A stretch of 64,000 nt of DNA from Denitromonas sp. (GTDB lineage Bacteria > Pseudomonadota > Gammaproteobacteria > Burkholderiales > Rhodocyclaceae): positions 1,007,501-1,071,500 of the forward strand of contig NZ_JAUCBR010000004.1 in NCBI RefSeq assembly GCF_034676725.1. Reading direction: 5' to 3'. This document shows positions 25,992-34,402 of this stretch, in pieces. The position numbers and the translations under genes are program-made. The notes under the pieces were generated by a model, which was not told the origin of the DNA, did not search any database, and worked only from the letters and a program-made list of their open reading frames with translations. How positions within the stretch are numbered: position 1 is the stretch's first letter; each line of letters starts with the position of its first letter.

Positions 25992-26037
25992 GGGCTCACG
26001 ATACTGGCCGGGCACTTTCAACCCACGGAGACATTCC

Positions 26038-26406
26038 ATGAAAAACGCCATCAACTGGTTCGAGATCCCAGTGTCCGACATGCCCCGCGCCTGCCGATTC
26101 TACGGCGCCATCTTCGACACGGCCCTGCACGCTTCGCCCATGTGTGACGGCGAAGTGGCCGTGCTGCCCTACACCGATGGCGCGGTGGGCGGCAGCCTGT
26201 TCAAGCATGTCGACCTGACCCCCGCCGCGCAGGGCACGCTGGTGTATCTCAATGGCGGCGACGACCTGAACACCATCCTCGAGCGCGTCGGCGCCGCGGG
26301 CGGCACCGTGGCCTTGCCCAAGACGGCGATCACCCCGGAGATCGGCTACATGGCGCTGTTCATCGACAGCGAGGGCAACCGGGTGGGGCTGCATTCACCC
26401 CACTGA
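26038..26406 (+). CDS. VOC-family (glyoxalase/bleomycin-resistance fold) protein
   Basis: A 122-residue single-module VOC protein: INWFEIPVSDMPRACRFYGAIF at the start, GTLVYLNGGDDLNTILERVGAAGG in the middle, and IGYMALFIDSEGNRVGLHS at the end, the last being the usual metal/ligand edge. Enzymatic activity cannot be assigned; members detoxify, bind drugs or act on small ketones. GGAGA precedes the ATG. It is divergent from a WYL regulator and preceded by its probable operator, which suggests ligand-induced expression. Confidence 0.92.
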   Translation: MKNAINWFEIPVSDMPRACRFYGAIFDTALHASPMCDGEVAVLPYTDGAVGGSLFKHVDLTPAAQGTLVYLNGGDDLNTILERVGAAGGTVALPKTAITPEIGYMALFIDSEGNRVGLHSPH

Positions 26407-26460
26407 TCGCGGCCGAACGCGGCACCACCCGCCACGCGGCCGGCGCGGAGGCGCCAAAAT

Positions 26461-26485
26461 CGCTTAAAATGCAACGTTTTAAGCG
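26461..26485. promoter_or_regulatory. inverted repeat upstream of ribE
   Basis: Perfect 9-bp arms CGCTTAAAA (26461-26469) and TTTTAAGCG (26477-26485), seven-base spacer, ending 13 bases before the ribE ATG. The left arm includes TAAAAT, a -10-like hexamer. It may be an operator or part of the promoter. I see no FMN riboswitch here. Confidence 0.45.
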
Positions 26486-26498
26486 CAGCCCAGACCCC

Positions 26499-27098
26499 AT
26501 GTTCTCCGGCATCGTGGCCGCCACCGGCCGAATCCAGTCGATCACCCCCCTCGAAGACGGCGTGCGCCTGAGCGTCGATACCGGCGCGCTCGGTCTGGCC
26601 GACGTGGCCATCGGCGACAGCATCGCCAACAACGGCGTGTGCCTCACCGTGGTTGGCATGGACGGCGCCTGCGCGCAGTTCGACGTCTCGCGCGAGACGC
26701 TCAACTGCACCGTCGGGCTGGACGTGGCCGGCGGCGAAGTGAATCTGGAGAAGGCGCTGCGTGCCGACGACCGCCTCGGCGGGCATATCGTCACCGGCCA
26801 TGTCGATGGCGTGGGCGAGGTCGTCAAATTCGAACCGGTGGGCGAGAGCCACGAGTTGGTGATCCGCGCGCCGCGCGATCTGGCCGGCTACATCGCACGC
26901 AAGGGCTCGATCACCGTCAATGGCGTGAGCCTCACCGTCAATGCCGTCACCGGCACCGATTTTTCGATCAACCTGATTCCCCACACCGTCGAGGTCACCA
27001 CGCTCAAGCAGCTGGCGCCGGGCGCGCGGGTCAATCTGGAGATCGACATCATCGCCCGCTACGTCGAGCGCATGCTCGCCTGGCGCCAGGGCGAATAA
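26499..27098 (+). CDS. ribE: riboflavin synthase alpha subunit
   Basis: Dismutates two 6,7-dimethyl-8-ribityllumazine molecules to riboflavin, the last step of the pathway. The 199-residue product has the two lumazine-binding repeats, with MFSGIVAATGRI at the N-terminus, NGVCLTV in the first repeat, GGHIVTGHVDG between and NGVSLTV in the second, then LIPHTVEVTTL. The ATG at 26499 is the classic MFSGIV start. It is followed after 44 bases by ribBA, then ribH and nusB, a standard riboflavin operon. A perfect inverted repeat lies just upstream. Confidence 0.96.
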   Translation: MFSGIVAATGRIQSITPLEDGVRLSVDTGALGLADVAIGDSIANNGVCLTVVGMDGACAQFDVSRETLNCTVGLDVAGGEVNLEKALRADDRLGGHIVTGHVDGVGEVVKFEPVGESHELVIRAPRDLAGYIARKGSITVNGVSLTVNAVTGTDFSINLIPHTVEVTTLKQLAPGARVNLEIDIIARYVERMLAWRQGE

Positions 27099-27142
27099 GC
27101 ACAGCACAAGAACCGCGGCCACCGGCCCGACAGGAGAACACC

Positions 27143-28273
27143 GTGAGCGCACTGGCGCCAATCACCGAGATCATCGAAGACATCCGCGCCGGCCGCATGG
27201 TCGTGCTGGTGGACGAGGAAGACCGCGAAAACGAGGGCGACCTGGTCATCGCCGCCGAGCATGTCACGCCCGAAGCGATCAACTTCATGGCCAAGTACGG
27301 CCGCGGCCTGATCTGCCTGACGCTGACCGAGGCGCGCTGCGCCCAGCTCGGCCTGTCGCAGATGGCACGCAGCAACAAGAGCTCGCACGGCACCGCCTTC
27401 ACGGTGTCGATCGAGGCCGCCGAGGGCGTATCCACCGGCATCTCCGCCGCCGACCGCGCGCTCACCGTGCAGCGCGCCGTGGCGCGCAACGCCAAGCCGG
27501 AAGACATCGTCCAGCCCGGTCATATCTTCCCGATCATGGCGCGCCCCGGCGGCGTGCTGATCCGCGCCGGCCACACCGAAGCCGGCTGCGACCTGGGCGC
27601 CATCGCCGGGCTGGAGCCGGCGGCGGTGATCTGCGAGATCATGAACGACGACGGCTCGATGGCCCGCCTGCCCGACCTGATCCCCTTCGCCAAGCAGCAC
27701 GGGCTGAAGATCGGCGCCATCCGCGACCTGATCGAATACCGCGCCGCCACCGAGCACCTGATCGAGCGCGTGGCCGAGAAAACCGTGGACACCGCCCACG
27801 GTCCCTTCCGCCTGTGCGCCTTCGAGGACAAAACCTCGGGCGACATCCACCTGGCCATGGCCTGCGGCACCATCACCGCCGACACCGAAGCGCTGGTGCG
27901 GGTGCACGAGCCGATCTCGGTCATCGACTTCCTCGACACCGGCAGCGAGCGCCACAGCTTCCCGGTTGATTCGGCGCTCAAGACCATCGCCGAGGCCGGT
28001 TGCGGCGTGCTGATCATGCTGTATCGCCCGCAAACCGGCCGCGACCTGCTCGCTCAGCTGACCAACGACCCCGCCGTGCCACGTGCCGCCGTCAAGTGGG
28101 ACCCGCGCCTGTTCGGCGTTGGCGCACAGATTCTGCGCGACCTGGGCGTGGGCAAGATGCGCCTGCTCGCCAGCCCGCGCAAGATCCCCAGCATGGCCGG
28201 CTTCGGGCTGGAAGTGACTGGCTACTACCCGGGCTGCGATGCCGCCGATTCCACCGATTCTTCAGAGGCCTGA
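27143..28273 (+). CDS. ribBA: RibBA-type protein: DHBP synthase fused to a degenerate GTP cyclohydrolase II domain (RibBX-like)
   Basis: Residues 1 to about 205 are 3,4-dihydroxy-2-butanone-4-phosphate synthase, converting ribulose 5-phosphate. They carry the acidic loop DEEDRENEGD (24-33), RPGGVLIRAGHTEAG and the C-terminal CEIMNDDG. Residues about 206-376 resemble GTP cyclohydrolase II but lack its zinc-binding cysteine cluster: where active enzymes have LRCDCG, this protein has SERHSFPVDSAL. The tail VGAQILRDLGVGKMRLL is retained. This matches the proteobacterial RibBX variant, so GTP cyclohydrolase II activity is probably absent and a separate ribA is expected elsewhere. The GTG start at 27143 has AGGAG six bases upstream. 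ribH follows 3 bases after the stop. Confidence 0.93.
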   Translation: MSALAPITEIIEDIRAGRMVVLVDEEDRENEGDLVIAAEHVTPEAINFMAKYGRGLICLTLTEARCAQLGLSQMARSNKSSHGTAFTVSIEAAEGVSTGISAADRALTVQRAVARNAKPEDIVQPGHIFPIMARPGGVLIRAGHTEAGCDLGAIAGLEPAAVICEIMNDDGSMARLPDLIPFAKQHGLKIGAIRDLIEYRAATEHLIERVAEKTVDTAHGPFRLCAFEDKTSGDIHLAMACGTITADTEALVRVHEPISVIDFLDTGSERHSFPVDSALKTIAEAGCGVLIMLYRPQTGRDLLAQLTNDPAVPRAAVKWDPRLFGVGAQILRDLGVGKMRLLASPRKIPSMAGFGLEVTGYYPGCDAADSTDSSEA

Positions 28274-28276
28274 TCC

Positions 28277-28750
28277 ATGCCCCGTTTTGACAACATCACC
28301 GAAATCACCCCGAATCTCGACGGCAGCGGCCTGAGCATCGGCATCGTCATGAGCCGCTTCAATCAGGACGTGTGCGAGGGCCTGCTCTCGGCCGCCGTCG
28401 ATGAGCTGCTGAACCTCGGCGTGGCCGACGAAGACATCCTGATCACCACCGTGCCCGGCGCGCTGGAGATTCCGCTGGTGCTGCAGACCATGGCCGATTC
28501 GGAGCAGTTCGACGCGCTGATCGCCCTCGGTGCGGTGATCCGCGGCGAGACCTACCACTTCGAGATCGTTTCCAACGAGATGGCCGCCGGCATCAACCGT
28601 GTCGGCCTCGACACCGGCCTGCCCATTGCCAACGGCGTGCTCACCACCGAGGACGACGACCAGGCGCTGGCCCGCATGCAGGAAAAGGGCAGCGACTGCG
28701 CCCGCACCGCGATCGAGATGGTCCATCTGCTGCGCGCGGTGGTGGCATGA
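28277..28750 (+). CDS. ribH: 6,7-dimethyl-8-ribityllumazine synthase
   Basis: Condenses 5-amino-6-ribitylamino-uracil with DHBP to lumazine, the step before riboflavin synthase. The 157-residue protein has the family motifs IGIVMSRFNQDVCEGLL, TTVPGALEIPLVLQTM, ALGAVIRGETYHFEIVSNE (key: GAVIRGETYHFE with the catalytic His) and IANGVLTTED. AGAGG lies before the ATG. It overlaps nusB by four bases. Length and motifs agree with the family throughout. Confidence 0.96.
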   Translation: MPRFDNITEITPNLDGSGLSIGIVMSRFNQDVCEGLLSAAVDELLNLGVADEDILITTVPGALEIPLVLQTMADSEQFDALIALGAVIRGETYHFEIVSNEMAAGINRVGLDTGLPIANGVLTTEDDDQALARMQEKGSDCARTAIEMVHLLRAVVA

Positions 28751-29199
28751 GCAGCAAGTCCGCCCGCCGCCGCGCCCGCGAGTTCGCCCTGCAGGGCATC
28801 TACCAGGCCCTGCTCTCCGGCAACGGCATCGCCCTGATCGAAGACCAGGTGCAGCAGGCGCCCGGCTTCGACAAGGCCGACCGCGCGCTGTTCATCACCC
28901 TGCTGCGCGGCACGTTGAACGACACCGCCGCCCTGGAGGCCGAGTTCGCGCCCTTCACCGGCCGTGCGGTGGCCGAGCTGTCGCCGATCGAGCGCGCCGT
29001 GCTGCTGCTGGCCACCCACGAGCTGGAACGCCATGTCGAAGTGCCCTACAAGGTGGTCATCAACGAAGCCATCGAGCTGGCCAAGTCCTACGGCGGCACC
29101 GACGGCCATCGCTTTGTGAACGGCGTGATGGACAAGGTCGCCGCCAAGCTGCGGCCACTGGAAGTCGCGGCCCGCGAGGCCGAGCGCAAGGGCGGCTGA
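28747..29199 (+). CDS. nusB: transcription antitermination factor NusB
   Basis: RNA-binding helical protein that, with NusE, nucleates antitermination on rRNA operons. The 150-residue product begins SARRRAREFALQGIYQALLSG and contains ELSPIERAVLLLATHEL and VVINEAIELAKSYGGTDGHRFVNGVMDKVA (key: INEAIELAKSYGGTDGHRF). It is translationally coupled to ribH (ATGA overlap), the usual ribH-nusB arrangement. An intrinsic terminator with an 8-bp stem follows 26 bases downstream. Confidence 0.96.
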   Translation: MSSKSARRRAREFALQGIYQALLSGNGIALIEDQVQQAPGFDKADRALFITLLRGTLNDTAALEAEFAPFTGRAVAELSPIERAVLLLATHELERHVEVPYKVVINEAIELAKSYGGTDGHRFVNGVMDKVAAKLRPLEVAAREAERKGG

Positions 29200-29220
29200 C
29201 CCTCCGCCCGGTGCCCGACA

Positions 29221-29250
29221 AAAAAGGCCGCGATCGTCGCGGCCTTTTTT
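29221..29250. terminator. bidirectional intrinsic terminator after nusB
   Basis: GGCCGCGA (29226-29233) pairs with TCGCGGCC (29237-29244) around TCG, with A-tract before and six Ts after. It serves nusB and the convergent M42 peptidase gene, whose stop is at 29266. Confidence 0.88.
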
Positions 29251-29265
29251 GTGCGCGGGTGGCGC

Positions 29266-30465
29266 TTACTCCGGTTCGCCGCCGGCCTTCGGGTCGTGCG
29301 GCAGGAAGTCGCCTGGCAGTGGCAGCGGATTGCTCGGCACGACCATGTCCGCCGGGCTGAGCTGCTCGGTGAAGCCGTCGAGCGAGCCGAGCATGCGTTC
29401 GTCGCGGCGGGCCACCGGCTTGCTCATCAGGTAGTAGGTAGTGAGCCGCGTCAGCGCAGCCAGCGCGCGGCGGTGGGTGCGCTCGTAGGCATGCGAGGCA
29501 TCGGCGCCGAAGCCGATCAGCGCAGTACGGATGTCGTTGCCGGCCTCGACCGCGGCGGCGCTGTCGGAGCGGTAGAAGCGGAACACGTCGCGCCGGTGCG
29601 AGATGTTGTACTTCTCGGCGATGCCGATCAGCTTGCGCGTGAGGTGGTAGTCGAAGGGGCCGCTCATGTCCTGCATGCAGATGGTGACGGCGTGCTCATC
29701 GGTGTTCTGCCCCGGCGCGGCAATGGCGATGTCGAGGCTGAGCATTTCGGCGATGTCGCCATGCAGCGCGGCCGAGGCGCCGGAGCCGACCTCTTCGGTG
29801 ATGGTGAACAGCGGGTGCACATCGACCGGCGGCACCAGCTTGCCGTCCTGCACCGCCTTGCAGGCGGTGAGCAGGGCAGCGACGGCGGCCTTGTCATCCA
29901 GATAGCGCGACACGATATAGCCGTTCGGGCAGATCTCCGGCTGCGGGTCGAAGGCGATGGTGTCGCCCACGCGCAGGCCGGCCGCTTCGAGGTCCATGGC
30001 GCTGCGGGCGGGCACGTCGACCCGTACCTCGACATGGTCCCAGCTGCTGGGCTGGGTGTCGATCTCGGGGCCGAAGGCATGGCCGGAGGTCTTCAGCGGC
30101 AGGCAGGTGCCGCGCACCTGGCCCTTGTCGGTAAACACCGTCAGCCGCCCGCCTTCGGCAAAGCGCGACGACCAGTGGCCGATGGGCACGATGCCCAGAC
30201 GTCCGTTCGACTTGATCTCCCGCACCATGGCGCCCAGCGTGTCCAGATGCGCCACGATGGCCCGCGCCGGCCGCGGCTGCTTGCCCTTGAGCGTCGCGCG
30301 GATGGCGCCGCGGCGGGTCATCTCGTAGGGAATGTTCATGGCTTCGAGCTGGCCGGCGGTGTAGCGCGCCACGGCGTCGGTGAGGCCGACCGGGCTGGGG
30401 ATGGCCAGCAGCTTGAGCAGGGTTTCTTCCAGGTAGTCGTAGTCGAACGGATAGTCTTTCGCCAT
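29266..30465 (-). CDS. NAGGN-cluster M42-family metallopeptidase
   Basis: A 399-residue zinc peptidase of the M42 type that is routinely encoded with the N-acetylglutaminylglutamine amide (NAGGN) osmolyte genes. Metal-binding elements: VAHLDTLGAMV (H, D), SRYLDDKAAVAALL (bridging Asp), TEEVGSGAS (catalytic Glu pair) and the late GADASHAYERTHR (His). IRTALIGFGADASHA is characteristic of this subgroup. It probably trims peptide precursors or recycles the osmolyte; direct evidence is lacking. Its start shares one base with the stop of ngg, so asnO-ngg-peptidase form one operon. Confidence 0.92.
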   Translation of the reverse strand: MAKDYPFDYDYLEETLLKLLAIPSPVGLTDAVARYTAGQLEAMNIPYEMTRRGAIRATLKGKQPRPARAIVAHLDTLGAMVREIKSNGRLGIVPIGHWSSRFAEGGRLTVFTDKGQVRGTCLPLKTSGHAFGPEIDTQPSSWDHVEVRVDVPARSAMDLEAAGLRVGDTIAFDPQPEICPNGYIVSRYLDDKAAVAALLTACKAVQDGKLVPPVDVHPLFTITEEVGSGASAALHGDIAEMLSLDIAIAAPGQNTDEHAVTICMQDMSGPFDYHLTRKLIGIAEKYNISHRRDVFRFYRSDSAAAVEAGNDIRTALIGFGADASHAYERTHRRALAALTRLTTYYLMSKPVARRDERMLGSLDGFTEQLSPADMVVPSNPLPLPGDFLPHDPKAGGEPE

Positions 30466-32213
30466 CAGCGATCTCCGGATTGGGATTGCGCGCGGGTGCG
30501 CGGAAACAGCAGGTCGACAAAGCGCTCTGCCGTCGGTTGCGGCTCGTGGTTGGCCAGGCCCGGCCGTTCGTTGGCTTCGATGATCACGTACTCGGGCGCG
30601 GCCGGATCGGGCACGATGAAATCAAGCCCGGTGACCGGGATGTCCAGCGCCCGCGCCGCGGCCTCGGCGTCGCGACGCAGCACCGGGTGCAGGCTGTCGG
30701 TCACGTCGTGGATGGTGCCGCCGGTGTGCAGGTTGGCGGTGTTGCGCACGGTGAGCGTCACCTGCGCGGGCAGGATGTCGTCCAGCGTGTAGCCCTGGCG
30801 GGCGACACAGCGGCGGGTCTCGTCGTCGATCGGGATCTGCGACTCGCCGCCCGTGGCCGCCTGGCGCCGCCGGCTTTGCTTCTCGATCAGGGCGCGGATC
30901 GCGCTGGCGCCGTCGCCGACCACCGCCGGCGGACGGCGCACTGCCGCAGCCACCACCTGGTAATCGATAACCACCACGCGCAGATCGTGGCCGGGACAGA
31001 AGGTTTCGATCAGCACCCGGTCGCAGAACTGGCGGGCACGCTCGATTGCCGACAGCAACTCGTCAGCCGTGGTGATGTTGACGCTGATGCCCTTGCCCTG
31101 CTCGCCTTCGACCGGCTTGACCACCACCGCGGCGTGCTTGGCGAGGAAGGCCAGGTCGGCCTGCGAGCCGTCGGCCACACGCTGGCCGGGCACCTGCAGC
31201 CCGGCCTCGGCGAGCAGCTTGAGCGTCACCCGCTTGTCCTGACAGCGACTCATGGCGATGGCCGAGGTCAGCTCGGTGAGCGACTCGCGGCAGACCACGC
31301 TGCGCCCGCCGAGCGAGAGCCGGAAATAGCCGTTGGCCGCATCGATCACCTCGACATGGATGCCGCGCTTGCGCGCCTCGTCGGTGATCAGCCGGGCATA
31401 GGGGTTGAGCTCCGCCTCGTCGTCGACCGGACGGGTGTAGAAGGGCTCGTTGATGGCATTGCGCCGCTTGACCGCAAACACGCTGATGCGCTGGAAGCCG
31501 AGCTTCTCGTACAGCGCGATGGCCTGTTCGTTGTCGTGCATCACCGAGACATCCATCCAGGCGCGGCCGCGGGCATGGAAATGCTCGGCCAGATAGCGCA
31601 CCAGCGCCTCGCCCACACCGGGGTGGGCGGCCTGCGGCGCCACGGCCAGCGACCACAGGCTGCTGCCCTGCTGCGGGTCGGAAAAGGCCTCGACATGATC
31701 GAGCCCCATGGCCACGCCGATGATCTCGCCCGAGGACAAGTCCTCGGCCAGCGCCCAGGTGATGTGCCGGTCGGCGCGCTGCGCCCACACCTGCGGCGCC
31801 GCCACCGGCACCATCTTGCGGCTGCTGTAGAGCGCGTTGATCGCCGCCACGTCGCTGCGCGTGCGCAGCCGGCGCAGCGTAAAGCCGCGGCGCACCGGGC
31901 GCTGCGCGCGATAGCCACCGAGCCCGAGCCGGAAGGACTCGGACGGATCGAGAAAGAGCTGCTGCGGCGCCTGCGCGACGACCACATGCGGACGCTCGAC
32001 GTAGTAGGCAATGTCGCGCTGGCCGGGGCGTTCTTCGAGCAAGGCCGCGGCCAGCTCGCCGGCGCTGGTATAGGTCTGGGCCGGCAGCCAGCGCCCCCAG
32101 CCGCATTCGATCACCACATTGGCCGGCATGTCGCGCTTGTCGGGCTGGCCCTCGGACAGGTGCAGCGGCTGACTGCCGGGGCGCAGGGCGCGGGTGACGT
32201 GTTTTCGGATCAT
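30465..32213 (-). CDS. ngg: N-acetylglutaminylglutamine synthetase (GNAT + ATP-grasp)
   Basis: Makes the dipeptide N-acetyl-Gln-Gln used for the osmolyte NAGGN. The 582-residue chain has an N-terminal GNAT-type acetyltransferase (roughly residues 95-265; AVAPQAAHPGVGEALVRYLAEH, ALYEKLGFQRISVFAVK). It then has an ATP-grasp ligase domain (roughly 310-575) similar to cyanophycin synthetase, with VVVKPVEGEQGKGISVN, TGLDFIVPDP and IIEANERPGLANHEPQ. This fusion is diagnostic of the NAGGN synthetase. It sits 12 bases after asnO and overlaps the M42 gene by one base. Osmotic induction is known for the pathway in Sinorhizobium. Confidence 0.94.
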   Translation of the reverse strand: MIRKHVTRALRPGSQPLHLSEGQPDKRDMPANVVIECGWGRWLPAQTYTSAGELAAALLEERPGQRDIAYYVERPHVVVAQAPQQLFLDPSESFRLGLGGYRAQRPVRRGFTLRRLRTRSDVAAINALYSSRKMVPVAAPQVWAQRADRHITWALAEDLSSGEIIGVAMGLDHVEAFSDPQQGSSLWSLAVAPQAAHPGVGEALVRYLAEHFHARGRAWMDVSVMHDNEQAIALYEKLGFQRISVFAVKRRNAINEPFYTRPVDDEAELNPYARLITDEARKRGIHVEVIDAANGYFRLSLGGRSVVCRESLTELTSAIAMSRCQDKRVTLKLLAEAGLQVPGQRVADGSQADLAFLAKHAAVVVKPVEGEQGKGISVNITTADELLSAIERARQFCDRVLIETFCPGHDLRVVVIDYQVVAAAVRRPPAVVGDGASAIRALIEKQSRRRQAATGGESQIPIDDETRRCVARQGYTLDDILPAQVTLTVRNTANLHTGGTIHDVTDSLHPVLRRDAEAAARALDIPVTGLDFIVPDPAAPEYVIIEANERPGLANHEPQPTAERFVDLLFPRTRAQSQSGDR

Positions 32214-32225
32214 GACGTGGGTCCG

Positions 32226-33998
32226 TCAGGCAAGGTGAGTCTGCAGCCACCACTCGAGCAGGCCAAGCTGCCAGAGCTTGGAGCCGCGCAGTGGCGTGAT
32301 GTGCTCGCCGGGATTGGCCAGCAGCGTGTCGACATAGTCGCGCTGGAACAGGCCGCGCTCGCGCGCCGCCTGGCTGAGCAGGGCGTCGCGCACGGTGTCC
32401 AGCGTGGAACCCTGCAGGTACTTGAGCCCGGGCACCGGGAAGTAGCCCTTCGGCCGGTCGATCACCGCCGAGGGGATGACCCGCCGCGCCGTCTCCTTGA
32501 GCACGCCCTTGCCACCGTGGGCCAGCTTGTGCCGCGCCGGGATGCGGCCGGCGAACTCGACCAGCTCGTGGTCGAGGAAAGGCACCCGCGCCTCCAGGCC
32601 GAAGGCCATGGTCATGTTGTCGACGCGCTTGACCGGGTCGTCCACCAGCATGATCGAGGTGTCCAGGCGCAAGGCCTTGTCGACCGGGTCGTCGGCGCCC
32701 GGGCGGGCAAAGTGCTCGGCCACGAAGCGGCCGCTGAAATCCTCTGCGTGGTATTGCGGCTGCACCAGCGCGCGGTAGTCGGCGTGGTCGCGGTCGCGGA
32801 AGGCGGCGAGGTAGTCGCCCACCGCGTCGGTGCTGCCGTCGAGCTTGGGATACCAGTGGTAGCCGCCAAACACCTCGTCGGCGCCCTGCCCGCTCTGCAC
32901 CACCTTGGTGTGGCGCGACACCGCCTCCGAGAGCAGGTAGAAGCCGATGCAGTCATGGCTGACCATCGGCTCGCTCATCGCCTCGATGGCCTCGGGCAGG
33001 CGCTGCAGCAACTGCGCCTCGGGCACGAAGATGCGCTCGTGGTGCGTACCGAATTCGTCGGCGATGATCTGCGCGTACTCGAACTCGTTGCCCTTCTCGC
33101 CGCCCACGTCCGCGAAGCCGACGTTGTAGGTGTGCAGATCGCGCACGCCGGCCTCGGCCATCAGGCCAACGATGAGGCTCGAATCCACCCCGCCGGAGAG
33201 CAGCGCGCCCACCGGCACATCGGCCACCAGGCGACGCTTGACCGCGGCGCGCAGCTGTTCGAGCAGCAACTCGCACCAGTCGTCGAAGCTGCGCGCCTCG
33301 TCCTCGGCCGAGCGCACCGCCTGCATGGCCCAGAAGGTTTTCTCCTCGCGGCGGCCGTCCGGATGCACCACCATCAGCGTGCCCGGCGCGAGTTTGCGCA
33401 CGCCCTTGAGCAAGGTGTAGGGCGCCGGCACCACGGCATGAAAAGACAGATAGCTGTTGAGCGCGACCGGGTCGATGTCGGTATCAACCCCGCCCGCCTT
33501 GAGCAGCGCCGGCAGCGAAGAGGCAAAGCGCAGCGCGCCCTTCACCTCGCTGTAATAGAAGGGCTTGATACCGAGCCGGTCGCGGCCGAACACCACCTTG
33601 CCACTGTCGCGCTCCCAGATTGCAAAGGCGAACATGCCGTTGAGGCGCTGCACGAAGTCCAGCCCCCAGGCGTGATAGGCCTTGAGCAGCACTTCGGTGT
33701 CGCCGTGGGAGTAGAAGGTGTAGCCCAGGCCTTCGAGCTCGCGACGCAGCTCGGGGTGGTTGTAGACCGCGCCGTTGAAGACGATGCCCATGCCCAGCAT
33801 TGGGTCGAACATCGGCTGCTGCGCCGCCTCGGTCAAATCCATGATCTTCAGGCGACGATGGCCGAAGCCCCGGCCAAGCTGCATCTCCAGCCCGGCGCCG
33901 TCGGGCCCGCGACGCGTCTGCGCCGCCACCATCCGCCCCAGCGCCGCGGCGTCGGGCATGCCACCATCGAATCGAATTTCACCTGCTATTCCACACAT
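32226..33998 (-). CDS. asnO: N-acetylglutaminylglutamine amidotransferase (asparagine-synthetase-like)
   Basis: Amidates N-acetyl-Gln-Gln to the compatible solute NAGGN. The 590-residue enzyme has a class II glutamine amidotransferase domain with the N-terminal nucleophile C2 (MCGIAGEIRF), GLGYTFYSHGDTEVLLKAY and NGMFAFAIWE. It then has an asparagine-synthetase-type synthase domain with the PP-loop LLSGGVDSSLI and SGQGADEVFGGY. First gene of asnO-ngg-M42. Transcription probably starts about 250 bases upstream at a TACAAT box, giving a long leader with a 9-bp-stem hairpin near its 5' end. Confidence 0.94.
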   Translation of the reverse strand: MCGIAGEIRFDGGMPDAAALGRMVAAQTRRGPDGAGLEMQLGRGFGHRRLKIMDLTEAAQQPMFDPMLGMGIVFNGAVYNHPELRRELEGLGYTFYSHGDTEVLLKAYHAWGLDFVQRLNGMFAFAIWERDSGKVVFGRDRLGIKPFYYSEVKGALRFASSLPALLKAGGVDTDIDPVALNSYLSFHAVVPAPYTLLKGVRKLAPGTLMVVHPDGRREEKTFWAMQAVRSAEDEARSFDDWCELLLEQLRAAVKRRLVADVPVGALLSGGVDSSLIVGLMAEAGVRDLHTYNVGFADVGGEKGNEFEYAQIIADEFGTHHERIFVPEAQLLQRLPEAIEAMSEPMVSHDCIGFYLLSEAVSRHTKVVQSGQGADEVFGGYHWYPKLDGSTDAVGDYLAAFRDRDHADYRALVQPQYHAEDFSGRFVAEHFARPGADDPVDKALRLDTSIMLVDDPVKRVDNMTMAFGLEARVPFLDHELVEFAGRIPARHKLAHGGKGVLKETARRVIPSAVIDRPKGYFPVPGLKYLQGSTLDTVRDALLSQAARERGLFQRDYVDTLLANPGEHITPLRGSKLWQLGLLEWWLQTHLA

Positions 33999-34204
33999 AT
34001 CTTGTCCTCATAGACGTCGGCACGCGCACCGGCGCGGCGCCGGCCACCGCCGACGCACACAAAACGCTCCGACGCCGCGCAGCACAAGCGCAACGGGCGA
34101 CAGGGAAAATCGCAGCGGCCAGCACCGCCCGCCAATGACGGGCGATCGCACCGGCAACGCCTGGCCGTGATCCGTAGACCTTGAGCGTTTTGCGTCATGC
34201 ACGC

Positions 34205-34263
34205 GCATCCCGGTTCGCGCCGGCCAAAGAGCGTGCCGGGATGCCTCAGAATGTTGCATTGTA
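34205..34263 (-). promoter_or_regulatory. -10 and leader hairpin of the NAGGN operon
   Basis: TACAAT on the minus strand at 34263-34258 would start RNA near 34251. Seven bases in, the RNA could fold GCATCCCGG (34244-34236 on the RNA strand) with CCGGGATGC (34213-34205). No good -35 (CGTTTG at 16 bases), so an alternative sigma factor or activator is plausible for an osmoregulated operon. Confidence 0.35.
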
Positions 34264-34347
34264 ACAAAACTATTTTGCACAAACGTTTCAAGACGCAACG
34301 CATACCCCATCCGCATGCGCCGACCGTCGCCACGCACCGGCCGCCAC

Positions 34348-34376
34348 TTGGGGCGCCGGCCCGGCCGCGCTATGCT
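34348..34376 (+). promoter_or_regulatory. probable thiL promoter
   Basis: TTGGGG (34348-34353), 17-base spacer, TATGCT (34371-34376); predicted start about 20 bases before the thiL ATG. Confidence 0.5.
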
Positions 34377-34402
34377 GGCGCCTCCCCACGCACGACCCCG
34401 CC

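Larger units (their letters stand above)
33999..34402. other. 404-base intergenic region between divergent asnO and thiL
   Basis: Contains two promoters facing outward and a long asnO leader. The asnO side holds the -10 TACAAT (34263-34258), a 9-bp inverted repeat (34205-34213 with 34236-34244) and a palindrome CCGGCGC-G-GCGCCGG near 34055. The thiL side holds a -35/-10 pair at 34348-34376. The stretch around 34255-34300 is conspicuously AT-rich. No convincing coding frame. Confidence 0.6.

Noticed and set aside
30480..34013. A 1177-codon plus-strand frame opposite the ngg and asnO genes
   Set aside because: Same shadow effect; the minus-strand proteins have clear ATP-grasp, GNAT and amidotransferase motifs and the plus frame has none.
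33986..34333. A 115-codon minus-strand frame within the asnO leader
   Set aside because: Arg/Cys/Gly-rich composition, no ribosome-binding site and no recognisable domain; more likely leader RNA.
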